Below are positions 44,010 to 51,933 of a DNA stretch of 64,000 bases, piece by piece. The position numbers and the translations under genes are program-made. How positions within the stretch are numbered: position 1 is the first letter of the stretch; every line of letters begins with the position of its first letter. The notes under the pieces were generated by a model. That model saw only the letters and a list, made by a program, of their open reading frames with translations, had not been told where the DNA came from and made no database searches. This stretch comes from Chitinophaga chungangae (lineage in GTDB: Bacteria; Bacteroidota; Bacteroidia; Chitinophagales; Chitinophagaceae), in assembly GCF_017742215.1 (NCBI RefSeq), contig NZ_JAGHKP010000001.1, forward strand, positions 1,178,001 through 1,242,000, in the 5' to 3' direction.

Positions 44010-46412
44010 ATGAGAATTATCCCGCTGATCTTCACGGTTGCGCTTTTATGGGCGCTTAATCACCGTTGGGGCGCCACGCCTCCTTTTGGTATGCTTTTCA
44101 GTCCCCAGCACGGTTTCTGGGTACATGCCGAGCCGGTCAATTCCCCCGTTAGCGAAACTCTCGTGTTTCCGCAGCTGAAAGGCAAAGCAGAAGTGTGGTT
44201 CGACGACCGGATGGTGGCCCATGTTTTCGCGGAACAGGAAGCTGACGCGTATTTCATCCAGGGCTACCTGCACGCCAAAAACCGCCTCTGGCAGATGGAA
44301 TTGCAGACCCATGCGGCAGGCGGAAGGCTCAGCGAGATCCTCGGCCCCAAACTGCTGGATTACGACCGCCGCAAACGCCGCGAAGGTATGGTATACGGCG
44401 CCGAACAGGTAGTGAAAGGCATCGAAGCGGACCCTGTCACCAAAATGGAGCTGGACAGCTATACCGCGGGCATCAACGCGTATATCAAAGAATTGAGCAA
44501 ACGGGATTACCCCCTGGAATACAAACTGCTGGGCTACAGCCCGGAGCCATGGACCAATATCAAGACCGGCCTGCTGGTAAAATACATGAGCGCCGACCTC
44601 GCCGCCACGGCAGACGATATTCCGTACACCAACGCACGCAATCATTTTTCCAGAGAAGATTTTAACCAGTTGTACCCGGATTTCCCGGACGTAATGGCGC
44701 CCATCATCCCGAAAGGCACCCCATACCCCGCGCCCACGCGCAGGGCCGTGCCCCCGCCGGACAGTGTGGTGAACGCGGAATTCAAATACAACATTCCGCA
44801 GCAGGACCGCGACAAAGGCAGCAACAACTGGGCCGTGGCCGGCAGCAAAACGAAAAGCGGCAATCCCATTCTCTGCAACGACCCGCACCTGGAATTGAGC
44901 CTGCCCAGTCTTTTTTATGAAATGCAGATCAAAACGCCGTCTATGAACGTATACGGCGTAAGCCTGCCTGGTGCGCCCGGCATCATTATCGGTTTTAACG
45001 ACAATATGGGCTGGGGTTTCACGAACGGTTATGTGGACGTGCTGGACTTTTACAAAATGCAGTTCCGCAACGGCAAAAAAGAATACCTGTTCAACGGCCA
45101 ATACCGCCCCGCGGAGCTGCGGGTGGAAGCCATCAAAATAAAAGGCCGGCCTACGTTCTATGATACGGTAGCCTACACCGTATGGGGCCCGGTGCTGTAC
45201 GACGAAACCTTTACCGACCCGCGTTTCAAAGGTTACCTCGCCATGCGCTGGACGGCGCACGACGAGAGCAACGAACTGCGCACGATTCACCTGCTGAACC
45301 ACGCCAAAGGTTACAGCGATTATCTCGAGGCCATGAAATCGTGGAGCTGTCCCGGCCAGAACTTCATTTACGCCGGCAAAAAAGACGGCATCGCGATCTG
45401 GCACAACGGTAAACATCCGCTGCGCTGGAAAGACCAGGGCAAGTTCGTAACACCCGGCAGCGACAGCACCTACGCCTGGCAGGGCTTTATTCCGCAGGCG
45501 GAAAACCCGCACGTGTACAATCCCGCCGAAGGTTTTGTGAGCTCCGCCAACCAGCAGGCCACAGACAGCACGTATCCATACGATCTTTTCGGTTATTACG
45601 ACCTGTTCCGCGGTATGCGCATACAGGAGCAGCTGGGCCAGATGAACGGCATAACGCCGGAAGACATGATGAGGCTGCAGAACGACAACAAAAACCGGCT
45701 GGCGGAGGCTGCCATGCCTTTCCTGAGCAATTTTGTGGCCGCCAATACTTTAACGTCCCGGCAACAGGAATACTGGCGCATGCTGTTCGCCTGGGACGGC
45801 ACGGCCGGCCCGGACAGCAAAGCCGCCACAGTCTTTAATCTCTGGTGGAGCAACCTGGAAGACAATATTTGGGGCGACGAGCTGCCGCTGGAAGACAGCA
45901 TCGCCTACGTACAGCCCGAAGAAAGAACGCTGCTGTACTGGCTGATGCGCGACAGCGCCATGCATTTTGTGGACAACATCCACACGCCTGTCCGCGAAAC
46001 GCTCAGCGGGCAGGTAACCGCCAGCTTCCGCGCCGCCGCCGATACAGCTGCCGCGCTGGACGGCAGGGGAGAACTGGCGCTGGGGAAATTCCGCGGTACG
46101 GACATCCGGCATCTCAGTCGCAGCATACCCGCATTCAGCCGCATGCACCTCAACACCGGCGGCGGCCGTCACATTATCAACGCCACGAAAAAGACCACCG
46201 GCCCCAGCTGGCGGATGGTGGTGGAACTGGGCCCGCAAACCAAAGCCTGGGGCATATTCCCCGGCGGTCAAAGCGGCAATCCCGGCAGCAAATATTATGA
46301 TAACATGGTAGACGACTGGCTGGCGGGGAAATATTACGCGTTGAAAGTCATGGACCAGCAAAAGCCGGAAGGAATCACCGGCCGCATTGTATTTGAGAAA
46401 GGGGCGGAGTAA
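44010..46412 (+). CDS. Penicillin-acylase-family Ntn hydrolase
   Basis: An 800-residue self-processing amidohydrolase. It has an N-terminal hydrophobic segment (IIPLIFTVALLWAL), an alpha chain with VWFDDRMVAHVFAEQEADAY, a spacer, and a beta chain that should begin at Ser271 in DKGSNNWAVAGSKTKSG after autocleavage at Gly-Ser. ILCNDPHLELSLPSLFYEM and GAPGIIIGFNDNMGWGFTNG are conserved beta-chain motifs. Relatives hydrolyse penicillins, cephalosporins or N-acyl-homoserine lactones; the specificity here is not readable. Confidence 0.92.
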   Translation: MRIIPLIFTVALLWALNHRWGATPPFGMLFSPQHGFWVHAEPVNSPVSETLVFPQLKGKAEVWFDDRMVAHVFAEQEADAYFIQGYLHAKNRLWQMELQTHAAGGRLSEILGPKLLDYDRRKRREGMVYGAEQVVKGIEADPVTKMELDSYTAGINAYIKELSKRDYPLEYKLLGYSPEPWTNIKTGLLVKYMSADLAATADDIPYTNARNHFSREDFNQLYPDFPDVMAPIIPKGTPYPAPTRRAVPPPDSVVNAEFKYNIPQQDRDKGSNNWAVAGSKTKSGNPILCNDPHLELSLPSLFYEMQIKTPSMNVYGVSLPGAPGIIIGFNDNMGWGFTNGYVDVLDFYKMQFRNGKKEYLFNGQYRPAELRVEAIKIKGRPTFYDTVAYTVWGPVLYDETFTDPRFKGYLAMRWTAHDESNELRTIHLLNHAKGYSDYLEAMKSWSCPGQNFIYAGKKDGIAIWHNGKHPLRWKDQGKFVTPGSDSTYAWQGFIPQAENPHVYNPAEGFVSSANQQATDSTYPYDLFGYYDLFRGMRIQEQLGQMNGITPEDMMRLQNDNKNRLAEAAMPFLSNFVAANTLTSRQQEYWRMLFAWDGTAGPDSKAATVFNLWWSNLEDNIWGDELPLEDSIAYVQPEERTLLYWLMRDSAMHFVDNIHTPVRETLSGQVTASFRAAADTAAALDGRGELALGKFRGTDIRHLSRSIPAFSRMHLNTGGGRHIINATKKTTGPSWRMVVELGPQTKAWGIFPGGQSGNPGSKYYDNMVDDWLAGKYYALKVMDQQKPEGITGRIVFEKGAE

Positions 46413-46514
46413 GGAATTTACTCATATGTTGAATGGCGGGTAAAATTTTTATCTCCTATAATGCTTTATGGTAAAGGGTTTGAGCGGAAATGTGAATTTT
46501 AATGCATGAAATAT

Positions 46515-46544
46515 TTGGCAAAAATAATTTAATACATATCTTTG
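46515..46544 (+). promoter_or_regulatory. Promoter of tRNA-Lys
   Basis: TTG at 46515-46517 and TATCTTTG at 46537-46544 are separated by 19 bp, an exact fit to the Bacteroidota primary-sigma promoter (TTG, N19, TAnnTTTG). The tRNA starts 23 bp downstream. Confidence 0.7.
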
Positions 46545-46567
46545 CAATCCCAAAACGAAACGGGGAT

Positions 46568-46640
46568 GATTCCGTAGCTCAGTTGGTAGAGCAATACACT
46601 TTTAATGTATGGGCCCTGGGTTCGAGTCCCAGCGGGATCA
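46568..46640 (+). tRNA. tRNA-Lys (anticodon TTT)
   Basis: The 73-nt cloverleaf folds completely: acceptor GATTCCG/CGGGATC (one G-T pair) with discriminator A, D-arm GCTC/GAGC, anticodon stem ATACA/TGTAT with loop CTTTTAA, and T-arm CTGGG/CCCAG with loop TTCGAGT. CCA is not encoded. A 15-bp copy of its 3' end (one mismatch) lies at 49133, which marks it as an integration target. Confidence 0.97.
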
Positions 46641-46653
46641 CAGTAATTCGGCA

Positions 46654-46686
46654 AGACCTGCGCTATGCGCGGGTCTTTGTTTTTTA
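46654..46686 (+). terminator. Terminator after tRNA-Lys
   Basis: AGACCTGCGC pairs with GCGCGGGTCT (one wobble) around a TAT loop and is followed by a T-rich tail. Confidence 0.75.
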
Positions 46687-46688
46687 CG

Positions 46689-46707
46689 CTATAATTTGCT
46701 CTATAAA
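46689..46707 (+). repeat. 19-bp direct repeat, left copy
   Basis: CTATAATTTGCTCTATAAA recurs with one change at 48991-49009. The two copies bracket the AT-rich region with the propeller-YceI gene, 49 bp after the tRNA and 124 bp before the tRNA-end copy. Confidence 0.65.
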
Positions 46708-46802
46708 ATCACGTTTCAGTTATTTGGTTTTACGGAACATAATAAAGTCTGATCTATCCTTACAAAGATAAATAAATACATGCCAGGTTTTTCGGCAGAA
46801 AA

Positions 46803-46942
46803 TGGTTCTTCGTCACTTTTGGTGTAACCCATAAATTTTGAACCAACCCTAAATGGCGGTGAAGGCCAGATCTCCATTCTTGTGAATCAGGGCGATTTTT
46901 AATTGTTAATACATGCATCTTCACCAAAGTGGGGAAGAACCA
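46803..46942. mobile_element. MITE-like 140-bp element or insertion-sequence remnant
   Basis: The left end TGGTTCTTCGTCACTTTTGG (continuing TG) and the right end CACCAAAGTGGGGAAGAACC (continuing A) are imperfect terminal inverted repeats, matching at 19 of 22 positions with one gap. The interior is non-coding. The termini resemble those of ISL3-family elements, from memory only. No clear target duplication is seen next to the ends. Confidence 0.5.
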
Positions 46943-47270
46943 GATTCCTCATAATGTAAATACTGATGGAAGAATCGCAGAGTACATTGTCTGGAGTGTG
47001 AATTCCACTGTGATTTTCACATACTTCCAAATTGGAGAATGATGGTGGAGGATGAACAAAAAGGAAAAGAACGCGCAGCTTATGCCTCTGGAACTCTAAA
47101 AAACCTTGACAGGTATTTAACAGAACGAGAGTAAGTTAAGTCTATCATGCATAATGTCAAGATTTATTTACGAAGGTTACATTTTAATTTACAATCCAAA
47201 TTCCTCGAACCGAAAAATATCAAAGTAAATTCGCTGAATCAATTCTAATAGGATCAATAAATAGAAAATT
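46943..47270. other. AT-rich intergenic DNA with possible gene remnants
   Basis: No intact gene is visible in these 330 bases. A short frame at 47042-47134 encodes 30 residues ending in SGTLKNLDRYLTERE; it is open upstream only to a stop at 46966 and looks like a degraded coding remnant rather than a gene. I could not name its family. No TAnnTTTG promoter is obvious before the gene at 47271. Confidence 0.4.
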
Positions 47271-48887
47271 ATGAGATACATACACGTATGTGCTTTGATC
47301 TTAATGTCTGTTTTTCTCACTTCCTGTGGACAAAACCAACCAAACGTCCCAAAAGATAACATCAGGTCCGAAATTAAAGACATAGGGCCTAACATAATGG
47401 TTCGTAATATAAAAAAAGGTAAAAATGGCACCATTTTGATTGCTGGCCCGAACAACTCATCATTTGGTGATGTTTTTCGATACGATGGAAAATCTTTTAC
47501 TAATCTCACAAGTAAAATAGGTTCGCACCAATTCTGGGATGTCCTGGAAGATGAACGAGGGAATATCTGGTTCACTTCTACTGATTCAGGCGTTTATTAT
47601 TATAACGGGAAATCCATTCAGCATTTCACTACCACGGAGGGACTTGCCAATAATCGGGTTAGATCTGTTTATGAAGATAAAGCAGGTATTATTTGGTTCG
47701 GCACTGGAAATGGCCTGAGCCGTTACGACGGGAAGTCTTTTCGAAATTTTAAAAACCCGAACGCCTCGCTTTTTTATAAAGAAGGGCATTTGAATAATGA
47801 TATTAATACAATCATTGAAGATAAATCAGGGAAATTGTGGGTTGGTACACAGGGCGACGCCTTTGTTTATGACGGGAAAAAATTTACCACTTTAACCCAT
47901 AAAGGCGAACCCTTTCTCGACGTTTGGGGTATAATGGAAGACAGAAAAGGCAATATTTGGCTCAGCGGTTTCAATGGCTGGAAAGTAAGCCAGACCGGTG
48001 GCCTTTGGCGCTATGACGGCAGTAACTTTACTAAGGTATCGCAGAGAGGTGCTTATGCTATAATCGAAGATAAAAAAGGAAATATCTGGACTACTGGTTC
48101 AGTAAATCCTGCTAATTGGGCTATCCAGGCACTCTCCCGTTATGATGCAAAGTCCTTGTATAGCAATAAGCCTGCTGTAACCGAAATTATGTCAGGAAGT
48201 GCTTTTATGGGGCTTTTGGAAGCTAACGATGGAAGTATTTGGTTTGGAGATGCGACCGGAGTGTATCGTTATGATGGAACCACCATTACGGACTTTTATA
48301 ATAAAGAGGGGCAGAAAAAATATATCATAGATACGAAGCAAAGTGTTGTAGCATGGAAATGTTCTATGCTACTTGGGGCATGGGAAGGTTCTGTGTTACT
48401 TGGTGATGGTTCCCTCAAAGGGGACGTCGAAATATTAAAAGGAGAATTGTTGTTCGAAAACAGTCATTTGGTGGGCGGTGAAGTTGAAGTCGACATGAAT
48501 ACAATTGAACAAAAATTTGATGATCCAGGTCCACATAATAAATTACCCGAAGTTTTTGATGTCAAAAAATTCCCTGTTTCTACATTTGCAATTACGAAGG
48601 TTGAAACATGGAATAATAGAAATAAAAAAGTTACGGGGAACAATATAAAAGTTACAGGGAACCTGACCATTGAAGGTATCACGAAGGTAGTTACTTTTCC
48701 AGCCAAAATGGATTTTAAGGACAGAATGGACGGAACTGTCGTGGTGAATGGCGCGCTGATCCTTGATCGAACAGATTGGGGTATCAATTATTTATCAGAA
48801 AAGCGCTTTGACAAGTATGGTGATGGAACTATTTCGGACGACGTTAAACTCCTTATGAAAATCGTAGCAAAAAAACATAGCAGATAA
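47271..48887 (+). CDS. Lipoprotein with seven-repeat propeller fused to YceI domain
   Basis: A 538-residue lipoprotein (lipobox LTSC, Cys19). Residues about 40-340 hold seven repeats of the two-component-regulator-propeller type, each with a GNIWF-like strand and a RYDGKSF-like strand (DERGNIWFTSTDSG, DKAGIIWFGTGNGLSRYDG and DKSGKLWVGTQGD are examples). Residues about 349-535 form a YceI-like lipocalin domain (YIIDTKQSVVAWKCS, FENSHLVGGEVEVDMNTIEQ, VTGNLTIEGITKVVTFPAKM, ILDRTDWGINY). Such propellers normally precede a histidine kinase; YceI proteins bind isoprenoids or lipids. Base composition is clearly more AT-rich than neighbouring genes, suggesting recent transfer. Function is unknown. 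Confidence 0.85.
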   Translation: MRYIHVCALILMSVFLTSCGQNQPNVPKDNIRSEIKDIGPNIMVRNIKKGKNGTILIAGPNNSSFGDVFRYDGKSFTNLTSKIGSHQFWDVLEDERGNIWFTSTDSGVYYYNGKSIQHFTTTEGLANNRVRSVYEDKAGIIWFGTGNGLSRYDGKSFRNFKNPNASLFYKEGHLNNDINTIIEDKSGKLWVGTQGDAFVYDGKKFTTLTHKGEPFLDVWGIMEDRKGNIWLSGFNGWKVSQTGGLWRYDGSNFTKVSQRGAYAIIEDKKGNIWTTGSVNPANWAIQALSRYDAKSLYSNKPAVTEIMSGSAFMGLLEANDGSIWFGDATGVYRYDGTTITDFYNKEGQKKYIIDTKQSVVAWKCSMLLGAWEGSVLLGDGSLKGDVEILKGELLFENSHLVGGEVEVDMNTIEQKFDDPGPHNKLPEVFDVKKFPVSTFAITKVETWNNRNKKVTGNNIKVTGNLTIEGITKVVTFPAKMDFKDRMDGTVVVNGALILDRTDWGINYLSEKRFDKYGDGTISDDVKLLMKIVAKKHSR

Positions 48888-48990
48888 TTGGAGATTCAGG
48901 TCTGTAATTAATTCTAAATCACTTAAAAAAGTTCGACCTATCGTGAAGTTCTTTTTGCACACTGGCTTGATTGGAAGCATCATGGTTACT

Positions 48991-49009
48991 CTATAATTTA
49001 CTCTATAAA
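48991..49009 (+). repeat. 19-bp direct repeat, right copy
   Basis: CTATAATTTACTCTATAAA differs by one base from the left copy at 46689. Its flanks also share short words (ACGCTAT/ACTCTAT before, CGTTTCAG/CGTCAG after). Confidence 0.65.
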
Positions 49010-49097
49010 TATTGCGTCAGCCTTTATAAAGTTCGTAAACCTAAAGTCTAAACGGTATTATAGAATATTTAAAATCATAGAGTTAATGTAATGTTGT

Positions 49098-49147
49098 GTA
49101 AGGCAGTGAAAAGAAGAATATTGCCTTACGCATCCCAGCTGGATCAC
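49098..49147. other. Attachment-site-like junction: hairpin plus copy of tRNA-Lys 3' end
   Basis: GTAAGGCA and TGCCTTAC (49098-49105, 49122-49129) form a perfect 8-bp inverted repeat. Three bases later, TCCCAGCTGGATCAC (49133-49147) copies the 3' end of tRNA-Lys (46627-46641) with one change. This is the layout of an att site left by an element integrated in a tRNA gene. No integrase gene is visible. Confidence 0.55.
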
Positions 49148-49169
49148 CAAAGCGAAAGCAAACAAAATT

Positions 49170-49211
49170 AAAGCCGCATAAAACATAGTGTTTATGCGGC
49201 TTTTGTGTTTT
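49170..49211 (+). terminator. Hairpin terminator downstream of the att-like site
   Basis: AAAGCCGCATAAAACA pairs with TGTTTATGCGGCTTT (one bulged A) around a TAG loop and is followed by T-rich DNA. No gene ends directly before it, so it may once have terminated a tRNA or element gene now lost. Confidence 0.6.
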
Positions 49212-49262
49212 TGGTCAGGTGATTGTAATCGATGTGATATCAAGCAAAAGGGTAGCAAAAAA

Positions 49263-49295
49263 GGTTACACTGAAAATTTTGGAAATAGTGTAACC
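49263..49295. repeat. Inverted repeat at edge of AT-rich region
   Basis: GGTTACACT and AGTGTAACC form a perfect 9-bp inverted repeat with a 15-nt AT-rich spacer. Base composition changes back to G+C-rich within about 20 bp after it, so it may mark the outer limit of the foreign DNA. Between 49296 and 49432 only a 23-codon frame (49336-49407) is seen, which I do not call a gene. Confidence 0.45.
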
Positions 49296-49432
49296 GATTT
49301 CGTCCGGAGTGCTTTACTGTACTGCGTTTCATGATATGGACCTGGACGCCGGGCTGGAAAAGCTGATGGGCTGGATAACTATGGAAGCGGCAAAGGGAGA
49401 TATGTGATAACTTTGATTATAATCCGGTGTAT

Positions 49433-50203
49433 ATGATCAGGAGGAAAAGTCAACGAAAGTATCTTATTAAGCGGTGGCGGGAAATGCGGCGGCAGTTGCT
49501 TGCTTATACCTGCACTGGCAACTTTGAGCCGCTGCACGGGCTACGTGTGGAGATGAAGAAAGTGAGAGCATTCATAAAATTTACCAAGGCATATACCCGG
49601 AAGAAACGCACCGTGGCGCAGCCGGAAGCCATCAGGAAAATTTTCAAACGGGCGGGGATTATTCGGGAAGCCGGTATTAACCTGCAGCTGCTAAAGCGAT
49701 TCAATATCAGGCATCCTGCGTTCAGGGAAGGGGAGACGCATGTATTCGAAAAGGAGATCCATCGGTTCAGGGCGCATTCCGTCCAGTATGATCATTGTAT
49801 TGGTCAGGCTTTCCGATATCTCCTTGGCACGTTGCATCCCGTCAGGAACCGTCGCGTCAGGCATTGGTTAATGCGGCAGTTGAAGACCATAGGGGGAATT
49901 GTCGTTGCTCCTTCGATGGGCAAACTTCACCTGGCCCGCAAGAAAATAAAGTATCTCCTTTATATACACGGGCTGCTTAGCAGCCAGCCGGCGCTCGTTT
50001 CGAAAATAAACATTTCCTACCTCGACCAACTGCAGGACGCCATCGGAAAATGGCACGATATAGCGGTAGCCATTACGATGCTGGATGCCCAGGGTGTTGG
50101 AGGTAAAACTGCTATCAACAGGATGAAGAAAGAGCGAAACGAAGCAAGCGCTGATGTTCATGCGATCGGTGATGGTTTTTGGAAGAAGGTTTTTATGTCA
50201 TAA
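49433..50203 (+). CDS. CHAD-domain protein
   Basis: A 256-residue basic helical protein with the CHAD signatures LHGLRVEMKKVRAFIKFTKA in the first half and LHLARKKIKYLLYIHGLL plus YLDQLQDAIGKWHDIAVAI in the second. The conserved His and Lys/Arg residues are those proposed to bind phosphate or polyphosphate. A CYTH partner domain or gene is not present nearby. ATG 49433 was chosen over GTG 49427. Confidence 0.88.
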   Translation: MIRRKSQRKYLIKRWREMRRQLLAYTCTGNFEPLHGLRVEMKKVRAFIKFTKAYTRKKRTVAQPEAIRKIFKRAGIIREAGINLQLLKRFNIRHPAFREGETHVFEKEIHRFRAHSVQYDHCIGQAFRYLLGTLHPVRNRRVRHWLMRQLKTIGGIVVAPSMGKLHLARKKIKYLLYIHGLLSSQPALVSKINISYLDQLQDAIGKWHDIAVAITMLDAQGVGGKTAINRMKKERNEASADVHAIGDGFWKKVFMS

Positions 50204-50314
50204 ACTAACCGGATCTTAAGTGTTTTGCTGTTTTATCATAGATACTATCAATTACGTTAGAAAAGGGAATATACAGTATTCGCCGGCACTATAACAAAAA
50301 CTGTGTAAACATAG

Positions 50315-50347
50315 AAAATCGGAGCTTTTAAGAGCTCCGATTTTTTT
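50315..50347 (+). terminator. Terminator downstream of the CHAD gene
   Basis: AAAATCGGAGCT pairs with AGCTCCGATTTT around a 6-nt loop and a T-run follows. It lies 110 bp after the CHAD stop. Confidence 0.8.
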
Positions 50348-50370
50348 ATTTTTAAACCTTTACACAGAGA

Positions 50371-50466
50371 ATGAAAGCAGAAGAATTTTTATCAGACGAC
50401 TTTTTGAAGCAATGTAAGACCGGCCAGCAACTAGTCGGCCTTGTATTCGCATTGTATCGGCCTTGA
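50371..50466 (+). pseudogene. N-terminal remnant of an IS256-like transposase
   Basis: A 31-codon frame begins MKAEEFLSDDFLKQCKTGQQ, which resembles the first residues of mutator/IS256-family transposases of this phylum (a D-FLKQFKTGEEL-type start). The similarity stops after about 20 residues, where an 11-bp-period repeat begins and a stop follows. The rest of the transposase is absent. The family name is from memory and unverified. Confidence 0.5.
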
Positions 50467-50548
50467 ATCCGCGTTGCACGGCCTTTAATCCGCATCATAC
50501 TCGCTTCACCCCGGCCTTGCCCTCGCTTTTATCGGCCATTATCGCTAT
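50436..50548. repeat. Degenerate tandem repeat with ~11-bp period
   Basis: Units such as CGGCCTTGTAT, TCGCATTGTAT, CGGCCTTGAAT and CCGCGTTGCAC follow one another for about 110 bp; the CGGCC word recurs at 50436, 50458, 50479, 50512 and 50533, spaced 22, 21, 33 and 21 bp. It overlaps the end of the transposase remnant and stops just before the small gene on the other strand. Confidence 0.65.
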
Positions 50549-50556
50549 ACCTGCCA

Positions 50557-50736
50557 TCAGAAAAACTCCCGCACATCATCTTCCGTCAACCCCGTGAGTT
50601 CGCAAAATTCTGTGACCGTCACATATTGCCCGGGCGCTTTTTTTATCGCGCACAACTTCTGCATCAGCTCCCTGGCAGAGCCGTCATCTTTGCCGAGGAT
50701 GTTCTGTATACCCTTGGTAGTGATCACCACCCACAT
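50557..50736 (-). CDS. Small protein of 59 residues, unknown function
   Basis: An open frame from ATG 50736 to TGA 50557 encodes MWVVITTKGIQNILGKDDGS followed by a helical, mixed-charge part (ARELMQKLCAIKKAPGQYVT) and VTEFCELTGLTEDDVREFF. The regular codon use, two predicted helices and the EFCELTGLTEDDV segment, which looks like a small DNA- or protein-binding helix pair, suggest a real gene. I believe that similar short proteins occur in related bacteria, but this is recollection. It lies 89 bp downstream of the arginase-like gene on the same strand. Confidence 0.6.
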   Translation of the reverse strand: MWVVITTKGIQNILGKDDGSARELMQKLCAIKKAPGQYVTVTEFCELTGLTEDDVREFF

Positions 50737-50825
50737 CGGCAGCGATCCACACGCGGCGCAGGCAGTGATAGCTTTTGTCCGTCATACCCGGATACCCTTC
50801 AAGTTTGTTGTATCCATATTTATCA

Positions 50826-51728
50826 TTAACCGGAGCGGAAGGCACCGACAATGGTATTGCTGATGTTTTGGGCGATCTGTCCGGTAGTATCGAAGCGGGG
50901 GTTGAAGATGGTGACATCAAAACCAATGATCCTGCCGGTGCGTAGAAGTTGGTTAATAAAATATTCTGACTGTTCAAAATCAAGGCCACCGGGCAGGCGA
51001 TATTCTACTGCGGGGTTCAGTTCATCAGCCAATACGTCGGTATCAAAATGCATCCAATAGCCATCCAGGCCGGGATCGAGGTCTGCTATTGCAGCAGCTG
51101 TAACTTTTTCTATCCCCTCCTTTTCTATGTTTTCAAAGTCATAACGGATGATAATGGTTTCGCGGATATCCTGCGAACCGTATTTTTTTGTCTCCTCCCA
51201 ATCTCGCTGACCGATATGAATCACGTGGTTATCCTGCACATAGGGTTTTGCGTTGTTGATGTTGCTAAGTATCTCCGGCCCCCGGCCGGTAACAATCGCC
51301 AGGTCCATATCCGCCACTTCGCCGGTTACCGATTTTTCGGGTTCGTAGAAGTCGGCATGTGCGTCTATAAAGATCAACCCATATTTACCACGGGCTTTGA
51401 GACCTGACATGATACCCAAGAGGATGCTGCAATCGCCGCCCAATATCAGCGGGAAGCGGCCTTTATCCAGCAGTAAATTGACGGCTTTTCCCAGCTCGAT
51501 AGAGAAATCGCGCAGCGGTACCGGGTTGAGACAGTGAGTGTCGGGGTCTCTTTTATCACTGTACTGCGCGTTGAGGGTAGCCAGGTGCAGCACCGGATGT
51601 TCGGGCTGCAGCTGTCGGCCGAGGCCGGCTTCCAGCAGGGCAGCTGCCAGGTCCTGCACGCCATTTGTGCGGAGCCCCAATATCGAAGGCGCCGCCAGGA
51701 TCTGTATATCGAGATTTTTTGTACTCAT
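50826..51728 (-). CDS. Arginase/agmatinase-fold hydrolase with altered first metal motif
   Basis: A 300-residue ureohydrolase-fold protein. Metal-site motifs are LILGGDCSILLG, FIDAHADFYEP and HFDTDVLADELNP, with YRLPGGLDFEQSEYF near the C-terminus. In classical arginases the first motif is GGDHS; here the His ligand is Cys. The two later Asp-containing motifs are intact. The substrate could be a guanidino or formimino compound, or something else. ATG 51728 was preferred over an in-frame start at 51749. Confidence 0.85.
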   Translation of the reverse strand: MSTKNLDIQILAAPSILGLRTNGVQDLAAALLEAGLGRQLQPEHPVLHLATLNAQYSDKRDPDTHCLNPVPLRDFSIELGKAVNLLLDKGRFPLILGGDCSILLGIMSGLKARGKYGLIFIDAHADFYEPEKSVTGEVADMDLAIVTGRGPEILSNINNAKPYVQDNHVIHIGQRDWEETKKYGSQDIRETIIIRYDFENIEKEGIEKVTAAAIADLDPGLDGYWMHFDTDVLADELNPAVEYRLPGGLDFEQSEYFINQLLRTGRIIGFDVTIFNPRFDTTGQIAQNISNTIVGAFRSG

Positions 51729-51933
51729 ATATGGCATACTATGGTACAAAATCTATTCCAGATCACCTGCAGCGAATCGTAGTAGGAATATGAGCTTCGG
51801 GAACCAGCAAATCTTCTTTATAAAATAAGAATGGCCTGGGCGTTGAAGTTACTGTTGAAGCGGCTGAAAGTAAGTCGCCGTGAAAGCAATAGTAATCTCC
51901 ATAAAAGGATCGCCGGTTTAATGAATTTTTAGG

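Noticed and set aside
46502..46771. Plus-strand frame of 89 codons across the tRNA
   Set aside because: It runs straight through tRNA-Lys and its terminator; the frame is a by-product of RNA-gene sequence.
49336..49407. 23-codon frame before the CHAD gene
   Set aside because: Too short, no recognisable sequence and no promoter; more likely a remnant.
50594..50863. Plus-strand 89-codon frame opposite the small 59-codon gene
   Set aside because: The minus-strand product has a better helix pattern and fits the gap after the arginase gene; the plus frame reads as an antisense shadow.
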